Assembly (NCBI GenBank): GCA_021776135.1
Contig: JAJFGL010000052.1
Coordinates: 1 to 62,030, forward strand
DNA from: Kiloniellaceae bacterium
Lineage (GTDB): Bacteria; Pseudomonadota; Alphaproteobacteria; Kiloniellales; J153
Reading direction: 5' to 3'
DNA length: 62,030 nt
The notes under the pieces: generated by a model
Told to the model about the DNA's origin: nothing
The model's input: the letters and a program-made list of their open reading frames with translations, nothing else
Database searches by the model: none
Translations under genes and position numbers: made by a program
Part shown: piece by piece, positions 44,095 to 53,577 of the stretch
How the letters are laid out: every line of letters begins with the position of its first letter
Position numbering within the stretch: position 1 is the first letter of the stretch

Positions 44095-45546
44095 ATGTCT
44101 CAAGTAGAGGCTGGTCTACGTGCGCCGACGTTTAATCGGCCGCGCATATCACTAGGTTCTTTCTTGGTGTGCCTTGAGATCTTCGATCTCATCATCGTCG
44201 CGGGCGCGGGGACTATCGCGAACTGGTTCCGCTTCGGCACCTGGGGCTTTTCCGGGCTTCATGGCTTGGTGGTGATCTTGGCCGTCCTGGTCTCCTATTT
44301 CGTATTCAAGCATACCAAACTGCACGATATTTCGCTGCTGCCCAACCCCTTTACCCAGGCGCGCAAGGCGGCGGCGGCCATGGTTCTTGTCGGCTTCGTG
44401 CTTCTCGCCATCGGCTATGCGATGAAGATGTCCGAGGACATCTCCCGGCTGTGGCTCGGGTCTTGGTTCGTGGGCGCCTACCTCGCCCTGGCCCTGACCC
44501 GCCCGGCGGTTTCCAAGCTGTACCATGTTCTCGAAAGTGCCGGCGTCTTTTCGCGGCAGTTTGTGATATTCGCGACGATGAGCGAACTCAGCTCGCTGCA
44601 GAAGCTCTTGGACCGCTGGCCGGCGATCATGCACCCTTCCGATAACATTGCCGGCATCTTCCTGGACCGTCCCGAGCAGATGGCGTCGAACCGGAATTTC
44701 CAAGCGCCGCAGCTCGTGAAAGGTTCGATCGACGACTTCCTGGCGTGGAGCGCCGGCCGGCGCGTCGATCGCGCGGTTGCCGTCATGCCGCCGGGAAACA
44801 GCCGGTCCATCGAGCCCTTGCTGGAGAAGATCAGCTCCGTGTCCCTGGATGTCGATCTGGTCGTCGGCCAGGTCGATGAGATTTGGGCGCGGCGCAAAGT
44901 CAGCAAGGTGGCCGGCTTGCCCACCATCCGGGTCATGCGGCGCTCGCTGGATTCCTCGCAGTACGCCGTAAAGCGGATCGAGGATATCGTCGTCGCCACC
45001 CTGGCCTTGATCATCCTTGGGCCCTTGATGCTCTCGATTGCCCTGGCCATCAAGTTCGACAGCCCCGGGCCGGTGTTCTTCCGCCAGGCGCGCCATGGCT
45101 TCAACAACCGGCTGTTCCATGTGTTTAAGTTCCGGACCATGTTCCACACTCAAGACGTGCTGTCGGACATAGCCCAGGCCCGGCGGAACGACCCGCGCGT
45201 TACGCCGCTTGGCGCCTTCCTTCGCCGGACCAGCCTGGATGAGCTGCCGCAGCTGTTCAATGTTCTGCTGGGCGAGATGTCGATCGTCGGCCCCCGCCCT
45301 CATGCCGCCGAACACAACGACATGTTCGCCCAACACATCGATGCCTATCTGGCGCGCCATCGTATTCGGCCCGGCATAACCGGTTGGGCTCAGGTCAACG
45401 GCCTGCGCGGGGAGACCGGCACCGTGGAAAAAATGCGCGCGCGCGTAGAGCACGATCAGTTCTATGTCGATCACTGGTCATTGGCTTTCGACATCAGGAT
45501 CATGCTCTTGACCCTTCCCAGCCTGGCCCATTCCAACGCTTACTGA
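44095..45546 (+). CDS. Polyprenyl-phosphate sugar-1-phosphate transferase (EPS initiating enzyme)
   Basis: Starts exopolysaccharide repeat-unit synthesis by transferring a sugar-1-phosphate to undecaprenyl phosphate. The 483-residue protein has four N-terminal membrane helices (about 25-140), a CoA-binding-like middle domain (about 150-285), a fifth helix (about 300-320) and the Bac_transf catalytic domain. The catalytic domain carries [38 protein letters not shown] and GPRP, then [12 protein letters not shown]. It is normal in length for the EPS_sugtrans family. It begins a plus-strand part of the locus. Confidence 0.9.
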   Translation: MSQVEAGLRAPTFNRPRISLGSFLVCLEIFDLIIVAGAGTIANWFRFGTWGFSGLHGLVVILAVLVSYFVFKHTKLHDISLLPNPFTQARKAAAAMVLVGFVLLAIGYAMKMSEDISRLWLGSWFVGAYLALALTRPAVSKLYHVLESAGVFSRQFVIFATMSELSSLQKLLDRWPAIMHPSDNIAGIFLDRPEQMASNRNFQAPQLVKGSIDDFLAWSAGRRVDRAVAVMPPGNSRSIEPLLEKISSVSLDVDLVVGQVDEIWARRKVSKVAGLPTIRVMRRSLDSSQYAVKRIEDIVVATLALIILGPLMLSIALAIKFDSPGPVFFRQARHGFNNRLFHVFKFRTMFHTQDVLSDIAQARRNDPRVTPLGAFLRRTSLDELPQLFNVLLGEMSIVGPRPHAAEHNDMFAQHIDAYLARHRIRPGITGWAQVNGLRGETGTVEKMRARVEHDQFYVDHWSLAFDIRIMLLTLPSLAHSNAY

Positions 45547-45627
45547 GCGGGGTCCGCGCACGGCGGATCCTATGAGTCATTAGCCGGCTTGGTAGTGTCT
45601 GGATATTAGGAGCGGGGCGGCGCTGTT

Positions 45628-46512
45628 CTAATTTTTAGACCAAAGTAAATTAAGCCGGTAACCAGCGCGATAATATCGCCAGAAAACCATGACCCCCGCG
45701 GCGCGTAAGCCATGCGCCCATCCGCCGAGCCGATCGTCCCGCATGAAGTTGTAGCAAGACTGGACCGGTGGCCGCAGATCCTTCAGTAAAGCCCGCCAAA
45801 AGTGGCCATTCGACAATCCCCCAACACCTGATTGCTCTAGCTCATAGGCGCCCCGAGTGACTCTTCGGGTTTGCATCAGCAACTCAGATAATGTTCGCCG
45901 GGCTGGATGTTGCACGGCAGCGTCACGAGAGTATTCGACCGGGAAACCCGCATCGTAAACGCGCACGCCGAACTCTCTATCGCCACCGGAAAAGAGAGCG
46001 CTTTGGAATGAGCCGACTGCATCGAGAATCGTTCGAGATGTAAATACGTTCGCCGTCGCACCGAAATGGTCGTTTTCCGCATAAGCCTGCTGTGGGAAAG
46101 CGCGTGCGATCTCAAATAGCTCAACCGCCGTGGGCTGTTGTGGGTTCCGTGGAAAAACTTCTATGCGCCCGACAATCAGGGCTCTGCCCTTGTGCGGCTT
46201 AAGCGCCGCTACGCCGGCTTCTATCCAAGTGGGCGAAGGCAGGCAATCGGAATCCGTGAAAGCAATGTAGTTTCCCGTGGCATGAGCGATGCCCAGATTT
46301 CGGGCGGCATACGAACCTCTCTGAGTTTCGTTTAGAACCCGGGCGGGCTTCAAGAGGTGCGCCTGGTCGCGCAGTTCAAAATCCGGCGAGTTGTCGACAA
46401 CCAGAATTTCATAAAGATCGGATGGATATGTCTGCTTCTTTAAGGCATCGATACATTTGATAAGCCGCTTTGTATCGCGGTAGGTTGGTATGATTACCGA
46501 CACGCGCTCCAT
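45628..46512 (-). CDS. Family-2 glycosyltransferase
   Basis: 294 residues from ATG 46512, which follows AAAGG at a good distance (a start at 46539 would add nine residues). The GT-A core is visible: VSVIIPTYRDTKRLIKCIDAL, VVDNSPDFELRDQ and the metal motif TDSDC near 87-91. It also has GGDREFGVRVYDAGF in the acceptor region and a C-terminal tail of about 60 residues. It lies in inverted orientation between the initiating transferase and the next glycosyltransferase, convergent with the first. Confidence 0.85.
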   Translation of the reverse strand: MERVSVIIPTYRDTKRLIKCIDALKKQTYPSDLYEILVVDNSPDFELRDQAHLLKPARVLNETQRGSYAARNLGIAHATGNYIAFTDSDCLPSPTWIEAGVAALKPHKGRALIVGRIEVFPRNPQQPTAVELFEIARAFPQQAYAENDHFGATANVFTSRTILDAVGSFQSALFSGGDREFGVRVYDAGFPVEYSRDAAVQHPARRTLSELLMQTRRVTRGAYELEQSGVGGLSNGHFWRALLKDLRPPVQSCYNFMRDDRLGGWAHGLRAAGVMVFWRYYRAGYRLNLLWSKN

Positions 46513-46877
46513 GGCAACCTTTCCCGGCATGGCCTGCATTCACCTGTTATAGGACTTTACCGCCCAATACGAGGCAGATCGGGCGAAGAAAATTGCACAG
46601 CAAGATATTAAAATAACAACAAATCCATCGTGCGCCTACATAGCGGCCCTAGCGATCGCGAAAGGGGCGGGGATGGCGTTATTCCCGCCGGCGCGCCTGC
46701 CCCTCCCGAGGAGGCCGGCCGCCCGGCTCGACAATCGGGCCGCTATATTCCACCCATGAGCCACAGTATAACATTCTTATTGCCGGAAAGAAATTGACCG
46801 CATATGTATGGCTCTCTTGGGATGCATGGCGCCGCATCGCAGGGTCAATCGTAGATGCTATGCCGAGATGATTTTAT
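46513..46877. other. Divergent gap between two glycosyltransferase genes
   Basis: About 365 bases with no gene. It is AT-rich near 46590-46625 and near 46745-46800, with a GC-rich centre containing CCTCCCGAGGAGG. Promoters for the flanking divergent genes must be here, but no box pair is convincing. Confidence 0.4.
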
Positions 46878-47798
46878 ATGCCTAGAGTTAGCATAGGTTT
46901 GCCGGTTTATAATGGCGAGCGTTACCTTCGACAAGCACTGGATTCTCTGTTTTCGCAAAGCTTCGAAGACTTCGAAGTGGTCATATGCGACAACGCCTCC
47001 ACCGACGATACCCGGGAAATATGTCAGCACTACGTTGAACGGGATGACCGCTTCAAATACTTCAGGCAGCCAGAGAATCTAGGCGCCGCCCGGAATTATA
47101 ACGATGCGTTCTCTCGGGCGCGCGGGCCGTACTTCAAATGGATGGCTCACGACGACATGATCGCGCCAAGTTTTTTGGAGCGATGCCTTCAGGAATTTAA
47201 TAACGACTCCGGTTCCATCGTGCTTGTTTTCCCTAGGATGCGTTTGATAGATGAAGATAATGCTCCTTTAGGCGATTACGACGATCCGATACCTTGGGAC
47301 GGCGATTCAGCCGCTACACGGTTAGATAGTCTTCTGGCGCATCCTCAGCACTCTTACATCCACAAGTGTTTCCCGGTGTTCGGACTCTTTCGAAGCGACG
47401 CGCTGAGAAAGACTCGTTTGATCGGGCGGTTCAACGGGTCCGACAAGGTAACGCTCGTTGAAACAGCGCTACTGGGCGCGTTCGCCGAGGTTCCCGAGTT
47501 CCTTTTTTTTAAACGAATTCATTCGGAACGATCGATCGTTGCCCATAGTAACAAAAAGGACATGGCCCGGTGGTTCGACCCAAAGGGGCGTCATCTAATT
47601 GTAGCGCCGCGAACGCGCTTGTTTGTCGAGTATATGAAAAGCGTGTTACGAACCGCCTTGCCATTTCACGAAAAACGCGCATGCGTGCGAGTCGTTCTAA
47701 GTCTGCTGCGGCGTGAGTGGCGGATTCTAGGCGGAGAGATCAAACGCGCTGTACGCGACGCAATCAATACCTCCCAGTCAAAGGAAGGCCCGCGCTGA
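46878..47798 (+). CDS. Family-2 glycosyltransferase
   Basis: A 306-residue GT-A enzyme starting MPRVSIGLPVYNGERYLRQALDSL. It has VICDNASTDDTREI near 35-48, NLGAARNYNDAF near 67-78 and the metal-binding HDD at about 90-92 (KWMAHDDMIAPSF). The C-terminal 80 residues are basic. The ribosome site before ATG 46878 is weak. It is one of the sugar-adding enzymes of the exopolysaccharide repeat unit; the sugar is unknown. Confidence 0.85.
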   Translation: MPRVSIGLPVYNGERYLRQALDSLFSQSFEDFEVVICDNASTDDTREICQHYVERDDRFKYFRQPENLGAARNYNDAFSRARGPYFKWMAHDDMIAPSFLERCLQEFNNDSGSIVLVFPRMRLIDEDNAPLGDYDDPIPWDGDSAATRLDSLLAHPQHSYIHKCFPVFGLFRSDALRKTRLIGRFNGSDKVTLVETALLGAFAEVPEFLFFKRIHSERSIVAHSNKKDMARWFDPKGRHLIVAPRTRLFVEYMKSVLRTALPFHEKRACVRVVLSLLRREWRILGGEIKRAVRDAINTSQSKEGPR

Positions 47799-47946
47799 TA
47801 CTATGTCCAGCGGCCCGTTTGTAAGGGATATGGGCCGTGGGGGATGTTTCTCCGGCCAAAAGCCGGCTAACCCGGCACAGGGCCGTATCAACAGTCTTTT
47901 GGGTTTCTCTCAGTGGGTAATGCGCATGAATGTCTTAATTGTTTCA

Positions 47947-47962
47947 GTGTATTATCATACAC
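47947..47962. promoter_or_regulatory. Inverted repeat upstream of the flippase gene
   Basis: GTGTAT-TATC-ATACAC, six-base arms with a four-base centre, about 110 bases before the flippase ATG. It has the size and symmetry of an operator, with no known match. Confidence 0.3.
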
Positions 47963-48069
47963 GGCGCCGCGCCTGAGTCTGTTGCCGGCGTGGGATCGGT
48001 ATTGGGTTGCGTTTAAAATAGCCCAGATGACGAAATCGGGAAAAATTCCAATTCTCTTAGGCGGCCCGA

Positions 48070-49638
48070 ATGAGTAAGGACAAGCAGATCGTTCCGGGCG
48101 TCGAGATCAGCAAGAGGTTGGTTTTCGTCAACTCAGCCAGCTCCGCGGCTACGCGGCTGTTCAATGTGGTCCTGCTGGTTTGGATGTACGAATATCTGTT
48201 GCAAAGGATAACGCCGGAGGAATTCGCCATATTTCCAGTGGTGACCGCCGTCATCATCTTCGCGCCGCTGTTTTCTTCGCTCTTCACCGGCGGCATAAGC
48301 CGATACGTCATCGATGCTTATGCGCGCGGGTCCGCGCGGGGAGTCACCGAAATCGTCTCGTCGATTCTGCCGCTGCTGGCGGCCGGCGGCCTGGCCATTC
48401 TGGGCGCGGGTCTCGTTTTTTCCTGGTACATCGACAAGGTGCTGACGGTTTCCGCCGGTCAGATCTGGGATGCCCGCATCATGATGGCGTTACTCGTGCT
48501 CAATTTCGTGTTTGAGACGGTCATGCTGCCATACGGTGTTGGATTCTATGTGAAACAACGCTTCGTACGGCTCAACATGATACACATCGCGCGGGACCTC
48601 CTGCGCATGGCGATCCTGCTCGTCCTTTTGGTGGGCGTGAGCCCGCGCGTTCTGTGGGTGGTGGTGGCGACGGTGACCGCGAGCATGGCGTCCATCGTGG
48701 CGATCGCCTGGCTGTCGCGGCGCATGATTCCGGAACTGCGTTTCGAGGCGCCGCTGTTCAACTGGGCCAAGGCGCGGGAACTTCTTTCCTTCGGCCTGTG
48801 GGCGACCTTGGGGCAATTCGCCTCAATGGTTTATTCGAGCGCCGGCGCGATCGTGCTGAATAAGCTGGGCACGGCGCTTGACGTCACGACCTATCACATG
48901 GGGGCGATGTTCGACCGGCAGATCCGCTCGATGGCGGCCATGGCCTCGGAGCCTGTGCAACCGGCGCTCACGGCCATGCATTCGACCGGCGACCGGAAGC
49001 GTCTCGGTAATGCCTTTCTGCGCGGTGGCCGCTACGCGCTCTGGGCAAGCCTGCTCGTGGCCTGTCCTCTGATGATTTACAGCACCGAGTTCATTCAACT
49101 TTACATCGGCGACCGCTATCTGCGAACGGCCACGGTCATCGTGCTGTTGATGTCGATTTACCCCTTCACCTACTCGAATGCCATATTGCCGAAGCTAGCG
49201 GTCGCCACGGCGCGTATGAAGGCGTTTACCCTGGGCGCCTTCGCAACTCAGATCGTCAGCGTGGCCTCGATGATCTATGTCGTGGGGTGGCTCAACATGG
49301 GGGCTGTTGGGGTGGCGTCGGTGATTGCCGTCACGCTGATCGTATCCCAAGTGATCTATTTCTGGCCCATGGGCTTGCGCATGGCGCAAGTTTCCCTGAA
49401 GCGGTTCCTTAGGGAGACCTTGCTTCCCGGCCTGGCGCCGGCGGCGGCTGGAATGCTCGTCTGGCTGGCCCTCAAGCTGAACCATCCGCCCGAGACCTGG
49501 GCCCAGTTGTTCGCCTGGACACTCCTCGGTCACGCTGTCTACGCCCTTGTGCTATTTAGATTTTGCCTTCAGGGCCATGAAAAGCAGGATATCCGCCACT
49601 TTATTAATAAAATCACGGCCTTCATTTTTTCACGGTAA
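48070..49638 (+). CDS. Wzx-type polysaccharide flippase
   Basis: A 522-residue membrane protein with about 12-14 helices and the MATE-like Polysacc_synt fold. The first helices contain LVFVNSASSAATRLFNVVLLVWMYEYLLQR, and the two halves repeat the pattern of helix pairs with short polar loops. It would flip the lipid-linked repeat unit to the periplasm for the polymerase-type protein encoded at 35451-36848. It is followed by the outer-membrane export gene after about 120 bases. Confidence 0.85.
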   Translation: MSKDKQIVPGVEISKRLVFVNSASSAATRLFNVVLLVWMYEYLLQRITPEEFAIFPVVTAVIIFAPLFSSLFTGGISRYVIDAYARGSARGVTEIVSSILPLLAAGGLAILGAGLVFSWYIDKVLTVSAGQIWDARIMMALLVLNFVFETVMLPYGVGFYVKQRFVRLNMIHIARDLLRMAILLVLLVGVSPRVLWVVVATVTASMASIVAIAWLSRRMIPELRFEAPLFNWAKARELLSFGLWATLGQFASMVYSSAGAIVLNKLGTALDVTTYHMGAMFDRQIRSMAAMASEPVQPALTAMHSTGDRKRLGNAFLRGGRYALWASLLVACPLMIYSTEFIQLYIGDRYLRTATVIVLLMSIYPFTYSNAILPKLAVATARMKAFTLGAFATQIVSVASMIYVVGWLNMGAVGVASVIAVTLIVSQVIYFWPMGLRMAQVSLKRFLRETLLPGLAPAAAGMLVWLALKLNHPPETWAQLFAWTLLGHAVYALVLFRFCLQGHEKQDIRHFINKITAFIFSR

Positions 49639-49759
49639 TCGTGAGCGCGGCGCAAGCACTGAATCATTGGTTAACTATATGTGGCGTTGGAGTAAATCCC
49701 GCTTTGAATTACTTTGAATAGCGTGTAATGTTTCACGCTTCAACGAGGTGCCCGGCGAA

Positions 49760-50371
49760 ATGACGGTTAATATCATGAACAAGATCATTAAGATGAGTAT
49801 GTTGCGGGCGGTGGCGATTGCCCTCGCCGTGCTGTTTGTTACTGTACCGGACTTGGCCGCACAGAACGAATACCGGCTTAACCCTGGCGATCTTCTGGAT
49901 ATTTCCATCTGGAATGAGGACAACATGCGCCGGGAGGTTATCGTTCTGCCGGATGGCACCATTTCCTATCCCCTGGCCGGCCATCTCAAGGTCGCGGGCA
50001 GAACGCTCGCCGATGTGGAGCAGGAGCTAAAATCCAGGCTGGTTACCGGATCGTTTTTTAAAGACGCGCCGGCCCTTACGGTCGCGGTTCTGCAAACCCA
50101 GGGTAACCAGGTCTTCGTGATCGGTGAGGTCAATACCCCGGGCGCCATCGCTGGAAACAGGCCGCTGGATGTGTTGCAGGCGCTCAGCCTCGCCGGGGGG
50201 TTGAGCGAGTTCGCGGATGAAAGCGAGATCTTAATTCTGCGCCGCAACGCCGACGGGCAAGAGACGTATATGTTCGATTATTCGAACGTCCAGGCGGGCC
50301 GCGATGTTTCAAGCAATATTGTGCTTCAAAGCGGCGATACGATTATCGTACCGGCCAGCGGCCTCTTCTAG
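49760..50371 (+). CDS. Polysaccharide export protein (Wza/GumB-like)
   Basis: 203 residues from ATG 49760 (GAGG eleven bases upstream; a GTG at 49748 would add four). A signal peptide (hydrophobic about 13-27) lacks a lipobox Cys. The Poly_export domain begins NEYRLNPGDLLDISIWNEDN, with VLPDGTISYPLAGHLKVAGRTL. An SLBB domain follows from about residue 105 (VFVIGEVNTPGAIAG). This short form is typical of periplasmic adaptors that work with a separate outer-membrane channel, here perhaps the neighbouring beta-barrel protein. Confidence 0.88.
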   Translation: MTVNIMNKIIKMSMLRAVAIALAVLFVTVPDLAAQNEYRLNPGDLLDISIWNEDNMRREVIVLPDGTISYPLAGHLKVAGRTLADVEQELKSRLVTGSFFKDAPALTVAVLQTQGNQVFVIGEVNTPGAIAGNRPLDVLQALSLAGGLSEFADESEILILRRNADGQETYMFDYSNVQAGRDVSSNIVLQSGDTIIVPASGLF

Positions 50372-50580
50372 AGGGAGAGGGCCGGGCGTCGCGCCCAGGA
50401 ATCTGGGCGGCATGGTTATGTAAGGGTAAAGGGGGCAGGCGGATGTTCGCAAACAAGGCGTTGGGTCATGACGTGGCTCGCCGGGGGACGCATGGACGCG
50501 AGGCTACTATGGCTAATCGAAGGGATTCGGTAATCAGGTAGGTGCGAATATCCACCACAATTAAAATTGCGTACCGTATT

Positions 50581-51774
50581 ATGACGCGCCCAATGACAAC
50601 ATGGCTAGGTAGGCCGATTGTGAGTCTTATTCTCATACTTTCGAACACCCAAGGCATCCAAGATGCTTGGGCCGACGGCTGGTCGGGCAGCGCCAGCATG
50701 ACCGAGAAGGGGGAGTACGACGACAACCCCAACCTGGTGGTCACGGGCGGGGAGGGCGCTTTCGGGGTCACCTCCACACCGGCCCTGGCGATACGCAAAA
50801 TCATGCCCCGGACCGCCATTGATGCCGCCGCCAGCCTCGACATTAACGTCTTCGATGGCGATGGGGGCCAAGGCGGCGGAAATCTGAATTCAATCGACCA
50901 GCATGTGAAGGCTAACATAGCTACCCATAGCCTGCGCAACGCCGTTGGGTTCGGTATCCGTCACGACCGGGAATCAGCGCGTACCAGCGAGATCGAGGAT
51001 ACGGGTAACCTGGGCGAGGACGCCACGCGCCAGTCCTTTGCCGGCGATGCAAGCTATAGCTATCAGATTTCGCGCCGGAATTTTTTCGATGTATTTGGCG
51101 ATGCGGAAGATGTCAGCTTCGATACCGGTAATTTGTCCGGTTTTCGCTCCTACGGCGCGGGCGTGGCCTATCGGCACGTTCTCTCAACAACGGACGAGCT
51201 TGGCCTCGTCGCCAATTATGGGCGCTTCGACCCTGAGTCGAACTTTGATTCGTCCAGCGAGAATGTGAGCTTGAGCGGTACATGGGATCGGCAGGTATCG
51301 CCGCAGCTTGCCTTCGATGTTTCCCTTGGCGGTGAACTCGTCCGGTCTGACGGCTCGGCACTTGACGACAAGACGAGTATTGGCTTTACAGTCGAGGGGA
51401 GCTTGGGCTGGAAGCCAGGCGAGCGCGATACGCTAACTTTCTCGATTGAGCGCGCGGCTAAGCCCAGCAGCAACGGCGCCCTTCAGGAAAAAATCACCGC
51501 GAGGGCCAAATATAACCGGGTTCTTACCCGTAGTCTCGGTTTTGGCCTGGATATTAATTTTTTCCAGCAAGATGCCATTAATGGGGGCGGGACGGCAAAG
51601 AGGACCTTTTTTGAGGCCGCACCGACGATCTCCTGGAATTTTCATCCAGACTGGGCGCTTTCGACAAGCTATCGGTATCGCCAGCAGGAAATCGGCAATG
51701 GCGGCGATAGCGCCACATCGAATGCTGTTTTTCTGTCGATCAGCTACAGCAGCCCATACGTGTCGTTGTTCTAG
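50581..51774 (+). CDS. Outer-membrane beta-barrel protein of the EPS locus
   Basis: Signal peptide ending near DAWA, then a protein dominated by alternating polar/hydrophobic strands of about 8-12 residues with aromatic girdle residues. It ends in SPYVSLF with a terminal Phe, as expected for a barrel recognised by the BAM machinery. It resembles the beta-barrel proteins that accompany PEP-CTERM/exopolysaccharide loci. It would form the outer-membrane channel for the polymer or anchor the export protein. The start is uncertain: GTG 50542, ATG 50581 and ATG 50596 are all in frame and none has a strong ribosome site. The next gene starts 11 bases after the stop. Confidence 0.78.
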   Translation: MTRPMTTWLGRPIVSLILILSNTQGIQDAWADGWSGSASMTEKGEYDDNPNLVVTGGEGAFGVTSTPALAIRKIMPRTAIDAAASLDINVFDGDGGQGGGNLNSIDQHVKANIATHSLRNAVGFGIRHDRESARTSEIEDTGNLGEDATRQSFAGDASYSYQISRRNFFDVFGDAEDVSFDTGNLSGFRSYGAGVAYRHVLSTTDELGLVANYGRFDPESNFDSSSENVSLSGTWDRQVSPQLAFDVSLGGELVRSDGSALDDKTSIGFTVEGSLGWKPGERDTLTFSIERAAKPSSNGALQEKITARAKYNRVLTRSLGFGLDINFFQQDAINGGGTAKRTFFEAAPTISWNFHPDWALSTSYRYRQQEIGNGGDSATSNAVFLSISYSSPYVSLF

Positions 51775-51785
51775 GTAAGCCGATT

Positions 51786-53540
51786 ATGTATGAAGCACAC
51801 GCGGAATATACTAAGAGTTTGCAAGATTATTTTCAACTATTCTTGCGGCGCATTAAGTTATTCCTCATTCCGACCGCAGTTGTAATCTTCGGCAGTCTCG
51901 TCGTCGCCTATGTATTGCCGCCGGTATATCAATCAACCGCGGTCATTCTGATCGAGCAGCCGGAAGTGCCGCCGGATCTGGTGCGCTCCACGGTCACGAG
52001 CTATGCCACTCAGCGCTTGCAGGTTATTAAGCAGCGGGTGGCGACAACGGAGAACCTCAAAAAGATCCTGGATCGCTATGACCTCTATCCGAAAATGCGC
52101 GCCTCGCAACCCTTGACCGAGGTTGCCCAGAGGTTCCGCGACGACATCGCCATGGAGACCATCAACGCAAGGGTGGTAGACCCCCGCAGCGGCCGGCCGA
52201 TGTCAGCCACCATTGCCTTCAATCTGTCCTACCTCAGCCGGGAGCCAAGGCTGGCCCTGCAAATCACGAACGAACTGGTCACCTTCTATCTGGCGGAAAA
52301 TATTCGCGAACGCCAGGGGCAGACCGTCGAGACGGCCAAGTTTCTCGCCCGGGAGAGCGATCGGCTTGCCATAAATATCGGCGAGCTGGAATCCAAGCTG
52401 GCCGGTTTCAAACGGCAATTTGCCGGAAATCTTCCCAATCAAGCCGGTGTCAATCTAGGTATTCTGGAGCGGACCGAGAGAGAATTGATATCCTTGGACC
52501 GCCGAATTCAGGGAGTGGAGCAACAAGAGAGGTTCACTCGGGCTGAACTCTCCACGGTCAAGCCCAACCTCATCGTTTCGTTCGATGGCCAGCCGGTGCC
52601 GACGATCGAGGGTCTGCTTGAGGCGAAGCGCCATGAATTCTCGCGTTTGCGCGCAACCTACGGCCCAGGACATCCGGACGTCGTCCGCGCGCAGCGGGAG
52701 ATCGCGGCGATGGAGTCTCAGACCACTGGAAGCGCGGACATGGCATCGGCGGAAAACCAGTTGCTCGTCGCGCGCGACAAGCTCGCGCAAGCCCAACAAC
52801 GCTACTCTTCCAAACATCCGGAGGTGCTCCGGATGGAGGAGATTGTCGAGGGGTTCGTTGCCGATTTGGAACAGGCGCGCAAGCAGCCGCCGCAGGAGGA
52901 CAAGGCGAAGCCTGCCGCCAATCCGGAATTCATTCTTTTGCAGGCGCAACTTGCAAGTTTAAGCGCCGAACGCCAAGCGCTCATAGACGACCGTAAAGCC
53001 GCGCAAGCTAAACTCGCCCGATACGAGGCGCGTGTCGTGGCTATGCCGGAGATTGAACGGACCTATCTAGCGCTTATGCGCGACTACGATAATCAGTTGT
53101 CGAAGTATCGGGAAACCAAAGACAAACAACTCGCCGCCGAGTTATCGCAATCCCTGGAGACGGAAAGAAAGAGCGAGCGGTTTTCGCTTATTGAACCGCC
53201 GCAGCTCCCAATCCAGCCCATAAAACCGAAACGCATGGTAATTGCCGGTGTTGGAATGCTGCTGGCCATCGGTTTCGGGGCGGCTCTGGTGATTTTGTTG
53301 GATCTTTTGGATCAAGGAATTTACGGCGGCCGGCAACTCGCCGCCATGACCGGGGAAGGGCCCCTGGTAACGGTCCCGCAAATTATGACCCGCGCCGACC
53401 GGATATGGTGGCTGGTGAAAAACCTGCTCTGGGTTTTTGGATTGATCGCCTTTTTCGTTACCGCCTCGGCTCTTGTGCATGTCTATCTACGGCCCCTGGA
53501 CCATCTTTGGTTCTCATTGCTTCGGCTCCTGCCGCTGTGA
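51786..53540 (+). CDS. Polysaccharide co-polymerase (Wzc/GumC-type, no kinase domain)
   Basis: A 584-residue inner-membrane protein that sets chain length and links polymerisation to export. A Wzz-type N-terminus has a first helix at about 25-46, followed by a long periplasmic region with coiled coils (about 180-250, 330-450). PPQLPIQPIKPKR leads into the second helix (about 484-510). An additional C-terminal helix (about 542-563) follows. It has no Walker motifs; the kinase is the separate gene that follows after 37 bases, as in the split CapA/CapB and PEP-CTERM arrangement. Confidence 0.9.
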   Translation: MYEAHAEYTKSLQDYFQLFLRRIKLFLIPTAVVIFGSLVVAYVLPPVYQSTAVILIEQPEVPPDLVRSTVTSYATQRLQVIKQRVATTENLKKILDRYDLYPKMRASQPLTEVAQRFRDDIAMETINARVVDPRSGRPMSATIAFNLSYLSREPRLALQITNELVTFYLAENIRERQGQTVETAKFLARESDRLAINIGELESKLAGFKRQFAGNLPNQAGVNLGILERTERELISLDRRIQGVEQQERFTRAELSTVKPNLIVSFDGQPVPTIEGLLEAKRHEFSRLRATYGPGHPDVVRAQREIAAMESQTTGSADMASAENQLLVARDKLAQAQQRYSSKHPEVLRMEEIVEGFVADLEQARKQPPQEDKAKPAANPEFILLQAQLASLSAERQALIDDRKAAQAKLARYEARVVAMPEIERTYLALMRDYDNQLSKYRETKDKQLAAELSQSLETERKSERFSLIEPPQLPIQPIKPKRMVIAGVGMLLAIGFGAALVILLDLLDQGIYGGRQLAAMTGEGPLVTVPQIMTRADRIWWLVKNLLWVFGLIAFFVTASALVHVYLRPLDHLWFSLLRLLPL

Positions 53541-53577
53541 TGACGGTATCCGGTTTGACAGTTAAGGAATAGAGATC

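Noticed and set aside
45551-45570. Hairpin GGTCCGC...GCGGATCC after the sugar-transferase gene as a terminator
   Set aside because: Stem is short with a bulge and lacks a T-run; too weak to list as a feature.
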